Source of the DNA: Porodaedalea pini
Taxonomy: Eukaryota > Basidiomycota > Agaricomycetes > Hymenochaetales > Hymenochaetaceae
Reading direction: 5' to 3'
DNA length: 64,000 nucleotides
NCBI GenBank assembly: GCA_002794775.1
Contig: NBAY01000068.1
Location: forward strand, 124,001 to 188,000
Below are positions 12,346-22,700 of this stretch, piece after piece. Below the pieces are notes generated by a model. It was not told the DNA's origin. It saw only the letters and a list, made by a program, of their open reading frames with translations, and searched no databases. Both the position numbers and the translations under genes were made by a program. Every line of letters begins with the position of its first letter. Position 1 is the stretch's first letter.

Positions 12346-12446
12346 GGGGGTCTCTCCCCTCAAGATCTAGTCTTGCGACCTCTCGTTCGCCTTTCGCTTC
12401 ACTTCGTTTACTTTGCGAGCTCCCTGTATTTTGAGTCTTTTTAACA

Positions 12447-13489
12447 ATGGCATACGGAGGAGCCTACCCATCCCAAGCGCTCACGCACTCGTACTCCAAC
12501 AGGGGCGGCTATCTGACGCCTCGCACCCCGGGTCCGGGCTACGATGATTACGGCCGCTACCCGTACGGAGAACCCGCTTACGACGACACTGCGGACTACG
12601 CTGGCTACGGGGATGTGAGTCGGCACGTCTAAGACTAAGCAGGCCTTTATGCTGACGCGCATTAGCTACATAATACGGCTGGTTACTCGTCTTACGCGAC
12701 TCCTCGTACCAACAGCCATTACGGAAACGCAGGTGAATTTAAGACCCGGGCTGTGTATCGACTTGCGCTAACTGCAAAACCCTGTCCGCCTAGCGTACGA
12801 TGATCTCGCACTCAACAGGCGCTCCTCATACTATGGAGCCGACCTCGACTATAATGTTCCATATGCCAGTACCCCATATACAGCCGGGGCGATGACCCCA
12901 TCTCGATCCCGCCGTTCCTCGTCCGTGTCCTTCCAGCATCAATCAATTCCTGGACAACAACTAAGTCATTCGGATTATGGCAGTTACGACCATCGTAGCA
13001 GATCCTCACGCATCAAGTTCCGCTCCAAGTACTCGAACTCGGGCATGTCGCTGTCCGAGGCCGTCAACGGAGTGCGACCAATGGGCGGGGATAGCTACAA
13101 GTGGCATGATCTTCACGCTGACAGGAACGGAGAGGTCTTTTTGAGGGTGGCGGTAAGCTGAGGACTCAATCACATGGAAGGTTGACACTTATTTCTTGCC
13201 TTATCGCATTAGTGGACCGGGTACAGGACCATCACGTACAGAGTGCCGGTCGACTGGTATGACGGCCGCGTGAGGCTCTCGTCTCTCGTGAGACGCGTCG
13301 CACGTGCATGCATCCACTATCTACAGGTAATCCCGTATCCAATCTCTTCTACTTCTCGCCGACTGAACCCGATGCACTCTTTCCTAGTCAAACGCGATCT
13401 CAGTGTCATGGGATCAAGTGAAAATCTACTCCATCGAAGAGATTACCTACGGCACATGGCAGCCTCAGCTCACTGTGAAGCAGTGGTGA
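12447..13489 (+). CDS. Tyr-rich conserved fungal protein, function unknown
   Basis: Five exons: 12447-12614, 12666-12732, 12794-13152, 13213-13326, 13388-13489; all splice sites are canonical and phases agree. About 269 residues. Residues 1-150 are Tyr/Ser/Gly/Pro-rich and disordered (MAYGGAYPSQALTHSYSNRG...). The last 100 form a compact domain beginning IKFRSKYSNSGMSLSEA and containing SYKWHDLHADRNGEVFLRVAWTG-type beta strands, ending IYSIEEITYGTWQPQLTVKQW. It resembles an agaricomycete-restricted family (I believe DUF6741, from memory and not checked). No signal peptide, TM helix or catalytic motif. Function unknown. Confidence 0.85.
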
Positions 13490-14471
13490 ACGAAGCAGAA
13501 AACACGACGTGATAGTCCAGAGGGTAGCACTCGCCCACTAACGACCTCTCATGACCCCCACTCCACCACGCCTCGTGTCTCTGTCGGCTATATATTCTTC
13601 TCATATTAAGCAGGTGTCCTCGCGGAATACTCACGGGCATCTCACGTCGCTGTGCTTCTGTACCATCATCTTATATGTACCAAACTAGTGAAATGGTCGT
13701 CTCTTGCACTGTGTTTCGTATATGTTGTACACCCTCGGAGTACTAGCCCACTTGTACTTGAATATTTTCTTTATTCATTTTTTCTTCTTTAATCCTGCAA
13801 ACTCGCAATATTTATGTATTAGTGTACTTTGGTGTATTCGTATGAAATTTCGAAGAAGATTGCGCATTCCATCTTGCGCTTAACGACGTTTGCCGGACAT
13901 GAGCTTCAGACAGGTCTGTTGGTGGTTGCAATTGGTTTAAAGAAAAACACAAGCCATTGAGTGGTAATCCAGAAGCCTCAGTTCTTCACTTCGAACCGGC
14001 AGATTAATTAATTCATGAGATCTTACAGAAGCCGCTTGTCACCCTTCTTCTAAACACGAGGGGGTTCATTCGACGACACCACCAATCAAGTCCAAAGAAG
14101 CAAGCAAGCGCTATCTCAGTTGAGACGAGGCAGTGATAAGAAATACATGACGAATACATGGTATAGATAATATCAATATCAATAATTAGGTGGATGTCGG
14201 TACGGTCAATAACATAGGTAATGTAGAAAATGCAGTGTCCCTCCAGGAGAAGTTTAGGCAGAATGCAAGTACGATACAGTATGATACTGGGTCCATTGAT
14301 GCAGGTGAAAAAAAAGTTAAGTGGGTGGGACTTGGTCCATAGGGGGAAGTAAGGGGGACTCGGTGTCGGACTCGGTGTCATCTGACTCAACCAGGTATAC
14401 AAGCCTGAGACAAGCTTAAGCCAAGGATGCAAAAAAAAGAAATCATGTCGCTCGTCACGCCAGCGCGCCAC
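13490..14471. other. Intergenic, convergent 3' regions
   Basis: 982 bp between convergent stops. AT-rich, with microsatellite-like tatcaatatcaataat near 14170. The 152-residue minus-strand frame at 14013-14471 is hydrophobic low-complexity sequence directly downstream of the 103-aa gene and is read as its 3' UTR. Confidence 0.5.
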
Positions 14472-14895
14472 TCAGGCGAGGAGGACGCTCTTGCGGCGCG
14501 CCGCGGCGCCGAGGCGCGCGTTGTTGATGAGGACGAAGCCGTCGGGGAGGAGCATCGAGGCGCGCTCGGGCCTGCGCGCCGCGCGGGAGACGCGCTTCCA
14601 GACGCGGCGGATGTATTTGACGTACAGCTGGCTCAGCGGGTATGGGCTGCTGCTAGTGCTACCGCACACGGAACGGCTTCTGTACATAGCGAGGAATATG
14701 AGTATTGATTGTGGTTCGAACGCGTCGGGCGTCGGGGAAGACGGCCGCGGGACACGCGGTCACGGGTACTAGTACTGAGGCTTGAGCTTACTTTGTCATG
14801 GGACGAAAGGACGCGGCGTCCTGGGAGAATTGGGACGCCATGCTCGAGGAGTAAGTCGAGTGCGCGGGTGCGTCGGTGTAAGAGACGGCGGCCAT
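14472..14895 (-). CDS. Small basic protein of 103 aa, function unknown
   Basis: Two exons: 14792-14895 and 14472-14679, joined in phase (ACA AA|A AGC) by an intron with GTAAGC donor and CAG acceptor. The N-terminus is Ser/Tyr/Ala-rich and disordered (MAAVSYTDAPAHSTYSSSMA). The C-terminal half is basic and looks ordered: YPLSQLYVKYIRRVWKRVSR, then SMLLPDGFVLINNARLG. Exon 2 is strikingly GC-rich in third positions (long GCG/CGC runs), which is typical of true coding sequence and unlike the flanks. No signal peptide or TM segment. It sits between the two FAD oxidases. I do not recognise a family. Confidence 0.65.
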
Positions 14896-15491
14896 TACTA
14901 CGATGAGCAGAGTACACAAAAAAAAAGACAAGTGCAGCAAAGGAGTAGCGCAAGGTCGTCGCAGACGAGTGAGTATAGGTACTGTCCCAGAGATGTTGGA
15001 CAGGAGTTAAATAGTAGAGCTGGACGACGAATCAGCTGCCTCTCGGATCCAACAGAGGCTGGTTCGACTGAAGCACGGCGCCGACGCGTTTCGTTTTATA
15101 CTCACAGCAAGACAAAAAGGCGCGCTATTTTCGGAACGTACAGACAGCCCTTATTGTCCTCCTCCGCGCAACGAGCACATCAATCACCATAAGCAGTGGG
15201 AGAAAAGAACTCTGGCCTCAGCTGCGCGTCTCTAGGGCGGGAAATACATAGAACAAAGAGAGTGCGGTAGATGGGCTTGTATTTTGATGGAAAAGGGAAC
15301 TGTGGACAAATAGTGTACAAACACTATATCTGCTGGGTAAAACGCTAATCCTTGATCGGCAGGGACAAAAGCGAGGCTCTTCTTAAACTTCAGGCTTTCA
15401 AGGGATCAGCAAAGGAGAGCGTGTTTCTACAATGGCAGATCTACAAGATATATCGTCTATACAGTCAAGATTGAAGTAACGAGCAACCTGT
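14896..15491. other. Intergenic, upstream of the 103-aa gene and 3' of FAD oxidase copy 2
   Basis: 596 bp. Small open frames run through it (to 15192) but have no domain, repeat or splice support. I see nothing beyond presumed promoter and 3'-UTR sequence. Confidence 0.45.
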
Positions 15492-17267
15492 CTAGGCCGG
15501 CACGACGGTGAACCATTTGGAAAAGAGCACGTCGGGATCATACTTCTTCTTGATCTGCTGCAGCCTCGGGTAGTTGTCACCAAATACCTTCTGCGCTCTG
15601 TCCGATCCAAGTCTCTCATCCCCAACTGCAAAAAAAAAAATCAGTTTCAGATTTACGTGAAACGGAAAAAAATTCTAGAGTTCACCGCACCGTAGTTGCC
15701 ATATGCCCTCATCTTCGACGCCTCGGGCCTCTCCTCCGCACCAGAGACGATGTCTGTCATCGCATACGCCGCCTCTTTGCCCTGCGTACTGCTCTCCGGG
15801 GTGTCGTCATCCCAGGCGCTGATACACAGGACGTTGCTCTCTGGCCCGCGTATATTGAAAGCCGTCGCATCGTTCGCAACGCTGTTGATCTTGTCGAGTG
15901 GGAAGAGCTCAAACAGGACAGAGATCCGCATGTCCTTTGAAGATAGCTCGCACATGCGGTCGAAGACCTTCTCACACAAGTTCAACTGATGCTGCGCTTG
16001 TGAAAAAATAAAGCACTTACCTTCTTTGCGCACTCTGCCGAGTACTCATACTGGGTGACGCCTCGCATATAGATGTTCTGTCCATGGCGAACACTTGGGT
16101 TCTGCAGAGAGTTCAGAACTTCGTAGGGCGTCACTCCGGTCATATCAATGGGCTCTACGGAACGTTAGATGTCGAACGAGGAAATAGGCCATACAGCGCG
16201 CACCAAGGCTAAGGAATGTTTTAAATTCTTCCCTCCCCTCTTCGACTGTGCCATTGAAGAAAGGGATGATGACAATGCATGGCTAAGCGAACGTTAAGAG
16301 AAAGAATACTCTGCACATGATGAACTTAATACGTACGGCATGGTCTGGAGGAGGTCCTCGCGTGATAATTTGAAGCAAAGACGTTTTCGGACCCGGTTTG
16401 CTCTTCCACCACTCCGCGGTGACCTGGACGACTTTGTCGACAAGTGGCGGCGGGAAGATTAGGATGCCGGAGTACACTGTTGGACGCTGCTCGTGTAGTC
16501 GATAGACGAATTCGCAGCAGACGCCGAAGTTGCATCCGCCCCCGCGGATCGCCCAGAAGAGGTCACTGTTCTCATTTTCGGAGGCCGTAAGAATTGAGCC
16601 ATCTGCGGTAACCATGGTCGCCTGTCGACGAACGAGGAAGAAGAGGGTTAGTTCAGCTCAGTCTCATTCGCTTTCTTTTCTTTACCTGGATTAGGTTGTC
16701 AATGGCGAGTCCGTGAGAAGCGCTCAACCATCCGTACCCACCGCCCAAAGTGAGCCTTGACGGAGTGAGTATCAGCTGAAGATTAGAATCTAGATCAATT
16801 TACCCTCCTACACCAGTCTTCGTTAGAAAAAGAATCATGATATACAGTTTTGAATGAAAGAGAGATGCGCGAACGTGGTTGACAGTGCCTGCGACTGCTG
16901 CAAGACCGTGTTTTATAGATGCCTCGTCCACAGTGCTCCAAAGTGCACCCCCGCCGACGTATGCCAATTTGTTCTCGGCATCGACGCGGCATGCGTTCAA
17001 ATACCTAGAGAGGTCAATCACGATCCCTTCAGAGGAAGACGAGCCTGCGGGATTGTGGCCTCCCCCACGAATAGCCAGGGACAGGCCTGTCTCGCGAGCG
17101 TACCCTACGGCGAGCGACACGTCCTCTGCGCTCCTGACGAAAGCGACGATCCTCGCGCGTCGAGTGGCGTTATTAGCCCAGCGCTGAATGGCCGATTCAT
17201 AGTCCGGATGACCAGGAGTGATGACGTCGCCCCTGAAGTTGCGTTTGAACTCTGCAAAGCTAGGCAT
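15492..17267 (-). CDS. FAD-linked oxidase, berberine-bridge-like, copy 2
   Basis: Paralog of 9629-11439, same strand. Start taken at 17267 (MPSFAEFKRNFRGDVITPG) because it aligns with the copy-1 start; an in-frame ATG at 17381 would add 38 residues. Motifs: IRGGGHNPAGSSSSEG with the flavin-linking His; GTVNHTGVGGLTLGGGYG; RGGGCNFGVCCEF; and C-terminal YPRLQQIKKKYDPDVLFSKW. The 14-nt microexon 16804-16817 encodes the same TGVGG turn as in copy 1. Copy 2 has extra introns: one after AECAKK near 15965-16020, and one after AYGNYGA near 15626-15684 that replaces a stretch coded in copy 1. The intron after PPPDHA uses GTACGT where copy 1 has GCAAGT. Substrate unknown. Confidence 0.9.
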
Positions 17268-17989
17268 AGCGTAGAGCGCGGAGTCCTTTGAGAGGGGGGG
17301 ATGGACGACCATATTGTAGGGGGCTTGGAATCCGTTGCAAGCCCGGGATGATTCTTGTACCTGCACGTAGGTATTCATCACACGCCGTTCATCGTCGACT
17401 GTCTGCAGCTGTCAGATCAATTGCCGATTTTTTGCGGTCGGGACTCGGAAGCATGTTTAGAGCCTTCAATTTTGACGGACACTGCACCAACGTTTTCCGC
17501 CAAGCTTTTGACGTTTGTCAGCGCAAAGTATTAGTATTGACGTCGGCCTGAATTATGAGCATCTCGTAAGTAAATGACAAAAATATGCATTTTAGGGCAC
17601 TGACGGTCAACCAGTGCACAGATTAATATTTGACTAGCTGCAAAGCGCGTCGCGGCACGAAGCTAGGTTCGCCTACGCGATCTTCCGTCAGAAGGCGGGC
17701 GCGTGTCAGCTAATCAGCGCTTCTCTGCAGCATGCCAGTTTCAGCACTCTCCAATTCTTTCTCAACCTCAACGCCCACGACCCACCAACAAGCTGCGTCG
17801 TCTGCGCCATCGACTGGAGCCGGCCACGTATGTACTCTCCTCTCATTCGCCGCCTCATATACGATCTGAAGCCCCATTCGTCCTCATCACCTTTCCTTAT
17901 TCAGCTCAACTTTGCTCCCCTTTTCTTTCTTTTTGGCTCACGACCCCCCACCGTAATCTGTATCTCTCTCACCTTTCACGATCGCATTC
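17268..17989. promoter_or_regulatory. Divergent promoter region, FAD oxidase copy 2 / CBM48 gene
   Basis: About 0.7 kb. The 167-residue plus-strand frame at 17703-18206 is mostly Ser/Leu/Pro from CT-rich leader and overlaps the first exons of the next gene in another frame, so it is rejected. A long pyrimidine tract (about 17880-17985) directly precedes the ATG at 17990. Confidence 0.5.
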
Positions 17990-19218
17990 ATGGCAGACAC
18001 CTATGATCTCACTTTTGAGTGGTGCGTCCTCAACAGCATTCCTATCAAATAAATTGCTAACCGTGATCCGCGCCAAGGCCTCACACGGACGCGCACTCCG
18101 TGATAGCCACGGGCACCTTCGACAATGTACGCCTCTTTTTCATGCGGCACCTGCCGGCAACGCTTGCTTATTATTTCTTCTTAGTGGAGCTCGTCCGTGC
18201 ACTTGAAGCGAACAGAGTCCGGGTTTACGGGCTCGGTCGCGGTTCCCTGGGACAGCAAGATCCTCTACAAGTTTATCGTCGATGGCAACTGGGTGACGCA
18301 CGGGGACCAGCCAACAGAGTACGACGCGGCAGGAAATGTAAATAATGTCGTGCTTACTCCGGCTAAGCCGGCGGCGCCTCAACCAGTTGAGTCCGCGGAA
18401 AAAGAGAGCGCTAGCAACGACGTCCCGCACGTTCACATCGCGAAGCCGGAAGTGGCGGCTTCCAGTACACTCGAAGGAACTAAGAAAGACGTAGTGGAAG
18501 ACAGTCAGGCTAAGGAGAAGGTATGCGCGCTGGCCTCTTCTCTATCTACGAATATGAAAAATAATTCTTTTGGCTGCTTGACCAGACCAAAGCTCCAGTC
18601 GAAGTCGCTCCAATTGTCCCAGTTGAAATCCAACCCGTCCTCGATGCCAGCACTGACACATCGGTAAGCTTGCTCTTTTCTCGCCGTATCTCAAACGCTC
18701 ATCTCCGAGCCTTCGCATAGCCGGAGCCAGAGCCCGTCATTTCCGAGGGCGAAGCCTCGACCCACAAGCCCCTGCCCGCTTCAGAAGTCGCCGCCGACGC
18801 TTCTCCCGCTCCCGCCGCAGAACCAGCTTCTGCACCCTCACCCGCGACAGCCCTTGCTTCGGAAGCCGCTCCGGAAGCCGCTGCTCCGTCGACGCCACCA
18901 CCGACGAAACTGGAGCTCCCGCCCTCAGCGCCCGTGACGCCCATCAAAACTAACGGCATTCTACATGCGCACGCGCGCTCCTCGACGGGCACCTCGACAC
19001 CGCCGTCTTCGTCCGCGCCTTCGACACCCAAGACACAGAGCACGTTCCCCGCCGTGGAAGAGGTCAGTCCCGGGAGGCCGAGCCTCGGCCGCAAGAAGCG
19101 GCAGTCGTTCTTCGGCAAGATCAAGGCGGCGCTGAGCCCCGATAAGGAGAAGAAGAAGCGCCTGGGAAGCGTATCGCCCAGGAGCGCGTCGCCCTCTCCC
19201 AGGAAAAGCGAGAAGTGA
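17990..19218 (+). CDS. Glycogen-binding (CBM48/AMPK1_CBM) domain protein, Crp1/Mdg1-like
   Basis: Six exons: 17990-18021, 18078-18126, 18185-18520, 18586-18663, 18721-19218. That is five coding blocks by my count, all in phase. Residues 1-85 are a carbohydrate-binding module: YDLTFEWPHTDAHSVIATG, GTFDNWSSSVHLKRTESGF, then VPWDSKILYKFIVDGNWVTH and an N-V-N-N-V end, the layout of AMPK-beta glycogen-binding domains. The rest (about 240 residues) is Ala/Pro/Ser/Glu-rich and disordered, with a basic patch near the end (GRKKRQSFFGKIKAALSP). It lacks an AMPK-beta C-terminal domain, so it is more like yeast Crp1/Mdg1 than Sip/Gal83. Exact role unknown. Confidence 0.85.
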
Positions 19219-19702
19219 TAGGCTTTGGTGACGGTTGCAACTTTTCCTTTTCTTTTCCTCTACCTTCCGTTTGTTTTGCGACACGATCCATATTCTTGAT
19301 TCTCTATGTATCTCTGTTGGATTGTTATCTTTCCGGATTTAAGTGTCCAGTCGGCCCCATTCGACACGAACTCTTTGACGTCTCTGATGCTCTCATGTCT
19401 CGACCTCGCGTTACCTCCTATCCGCACCACATACATATGCTACCTTGGGTACCGTTGAACCGGCACCTTTGTTTCTCAAATAGACTCCTGCTCCAGCCTT
19501 GGCTTGGTTCTCTTTCATCTGTAAAGTAATATTTTGTCCGAGTCGCGTTTCGTGTAGTAAACCTTTGTATGTAATGGTTCTACACGCTTCGTTTGTTTCA
19601 GGCTTTCAGTCTTTTTTGTCTACTTTCTGTCTACAACGTTTAATTTACAAAGTCTCCCCCGGATTTCAAAAACGGAGTCGCACTTTCCAAGTCGGCCCGT
19701 TC
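19219..19702. other. Intergenic between convergent CBM48 gene and HBS1
   Basis: 484 bp, T-rich on the plus strand, consistent with 3' UTRs on both sides. No supported gene; the 104- and 78-residue frames here are hydrophobic chance frames. Confidence 0.5.
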
Positions 19703-22700
19703 TCACTTCGGACTGACATCAAGCACGATTCCTGATTGAACCCGGTTAGTCTTTTCTGTCTCTCTCTGGTTTGTCAGGCAAAAAGACGCACCTGCTGCTA
19801 TCGTCTCGCCCCCTCGTCTAAGGAGCAGCCGACCCATTTCCTTATTGACCGCGAATGGTTCGAGAGGAATTGGCTGCGCGCGAGATGCGGGTCCTGACAT
19901 GCTTGCGGCGCGCAACGTGATCCGCACCTCCGCCGACACGCCGCGCGTAAGCACCCGCGGATTCTTCTTCACGACAGCGCCTGTCGCACGATCGAGCGTC
20001 GCAAGGAACGACGCGATGGACGCGGGAACGTTGTACGAGTGGTGGAAGAGCTCGACGGGGGCGCCGATTGTGATCGGGAGCTCAATATCGAACACGATGA
20101 TACGCGCGGTGAACGAAGTCGTCAGGGGCACTGTGTCTGATGGTGGGCACAGCACAAAGCCGATGCTCAGGTGGATTGGGTCGACATTTGTGAGATACAA
20201 CGTCGCGCTCGAGCCTGCGGCAGCCCATGGTTTACTTTCGTCATCTACTTCGATAGCTATGGAAAGGAAAGAAGAAAGGAACATAAGAACGGAGACATTA
20301 ATGCGGGATAACTAGACTTACATTTTACGACTGCAGTTTCGTCACCTGGGAGGATGCGCAACTGTTCTCCCACCTGCATGACGCCGCTACACAATCTGCC
20401 TGAAACTGCAATACCACCAGTACCACCTTTGAAGACGTTCGAGATTGGGAAGCGTAGGGGCGCTGTGATTGCTCGACTTGGCGGCTCTAGTTTGTCTTCA
20501 AAAATAAAGTCGATTCAGCCGGGAATCTTGCAGAGCAGTTAATTGAGCCTACCTAAAAGATCGACAAGAGTCGGGCCCTTATACCAGATATTCAGGGCCT
20601 CTGAGTCTGTACCTTCTCGGAGAGCGAGATTCACCCCAGAAAGTGCACCCACGGGGACGAAGCCTGCTCTCGAAGCGTTGAACCCTGTTTGCGTAAGGAA
20701 AGGCTTGAGCACATCACAAATCTCATCATAGCGGTCTTTATCCCATTTTACCTGAGAAGATTTGAGGTCATTAGCTCGATTCGGGAGGAATGAATGCCGA
20801 AGAAAGCTCACTTGGTCCAGCTTGTTGACAGCCACAACCACTTGGCTTACGCCGAGACTACGTACCAGCACGAGGTGCTCTCTCGTTTGCCCTCCACGAT
20901 CGAAACCCGCCTCAAATTCACCTGTCGCGGCATCGACTACAAGGAGAGCACAGTCCGCTTGCGTGGCTCCGGATATCATATTCGGTATAAAATCCTTGTG
21001 CCCAGGAGCATCCAAAATCGTAATGTGCCTGTTTGGAGTCTCCAAGATTTGCTGGGCAATGTCCATGGTCACTCCTCTAGAGCACCCCAATAATTAATAT
21101 ATCGTTAGGATCATCAAATAGACAAAGCTACCTTGCTCGTTCCTCAACCGTACCGTCCATCTCCCAAGCCCATGTAAAGCTTCCCTTTCCCATTTTGTTG
21201 CTCTCACGCTCGTTTACCAGCCTCTTTCGTTCATCAAGAAGCCCAAGCTCGTACAACAATCTGCCCATCAGTGTCGACTTTCCCGCGTCAACATGACCTG
21301 TACGGATAAATATTGAGAAATGCATTCGTCAATCCATTGAAAGGACTGACCTATGACGACAAGGCTGACAGCCTTCTTTGTGGTAGCATCCAAAGCTTTG
21401 CGTGCTTCCTCAAGGACCTTCTCGCGTGCAAGAGATATTTTGGGTGGCGGCTCATTGACTGGCTCCTCCGCATCCTTTGAATCGAGATTTAGAGACGCTA
21501 TATCAAACGCCTGCTGGTCCAAATGCGATTTTTGCTGCGGAGATTTCGACGAATATGCCAGCGACGTAGACTTCCTGCCACCAGTTTTGTTTGCGGCCTT
21601 CGAAGACGGTGAAGGGGGAAGAGGCGACGACGCACGGGATGTCGAGGCAGAGGACACACCAGACCTGATTCCCTGTAATTGCTTGTTTTTCGCCTTCTCA
21701 ACCTTTTCCCGCTCCCGAACAGCTTGCGGAAACAATCAGTATCACAACAACAGAAAAGAAAAATCGACAAAAATATCCTCAAATCAGTACAACAAAGAAA
21801 TAGATAGTTCGCAAAAGCAAATAAGTTAAACGAAAGTAATCCTCGCCCTCCCGTCACCGAAGCGACGCCGCCGAGAGACGGCTGCGAATGTCACTAGAAG
21901 TCTGAGAAGAGTGTTTCGAGAGTGGCACGCTATGCCGCACCGCATCCAACGCTGTGCCTCGTCGCGCACTTATGACAACGTCATCCGGACTTGGGACATC
22001 AAATGCAAACACCGTCGACTTTAGTACCTCAGGGTTGAGCAAATGCATCGGAAGCAGTGCCTCCTTACGCTGCCTTCTACGCAGGCGATCCTCTGCTTTC
22101 TGTTCTGCCCTTTGCTCACGCGAACCCTCGCTTTTTGCTTTCGGCTGCTTGAGATGCTCACGGTCGTTTACGAGGAGAGAGGCAAAGGATGACGGTGCCG
22201 CTCGCGAAGCCGATAAATTGTGATTGTAGATTAAGTTTTGCGCGTGGCTGCGCGCCCTATCAAGTGCTTCGCGCTGTGCGTCATCAGGAGGTGGTGATGC
22301 AGGCTTGGTATGTGATTTCTTCGCCTTCAGTGCAAGTTTTGATTGCTTTCCTCCCGGAGGATGCGACGGCGGCAAGTCCGCACGCGACATTGCGACCATG
22401 TTGTCCACTGTTTGTGTGTATGTTGTAATCGCAGTAGTCATGGAAGAGTTATTAGATGAAGGTCTAAGGTACTCCGTGTTTGCGAAGGGTGGGTTGAGAA
22501 TACGAGGTTTCATTATCTTCCGGGTCGAGTGTTCACGGGTGGCTGCCTTGGTTTGAGCTAATTGTGCCAGCTTGGATAAAGCTGGTTTATCAGCCACGGA
22601 TGTCGGTTTATCAGTTACGACGGGCTCGTCCTCAGGCGCCACCCCTTTCTCTTCTTCTGTTACTACTTCTGTTGCTAAATGAGGATGGTTTGGAGTCGGC

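Larger units (their letters stand above)
11440..12446. promoter_or_regulatory. 1-kb divergent spacer between FAD oxidase copy 1 and the Tyr-rich gene
   Basis: No convincing gene. Short open frames (for example 11792-12088 and 12089-12334) show no domain or splice-supported extension. It contains a perfect palindrome (11766-11787), and a TATA box followed by a pyrimidine-rich leader close to the plus-strand gene. Confidence 0.5.

Noticed and set aside
14013..14471. 152-codon minus-strand open frame
   Set aside because: Hydrophobic low-complexity translation directly 3' of the 103-aa gene; best explained as its 3' UTR.
17703..18206. 167-codon plus-strand frame
   Set aside because: Derived from a CT-rich leader and overlaps the CBM48 gene's first exons in another frame; no domain.
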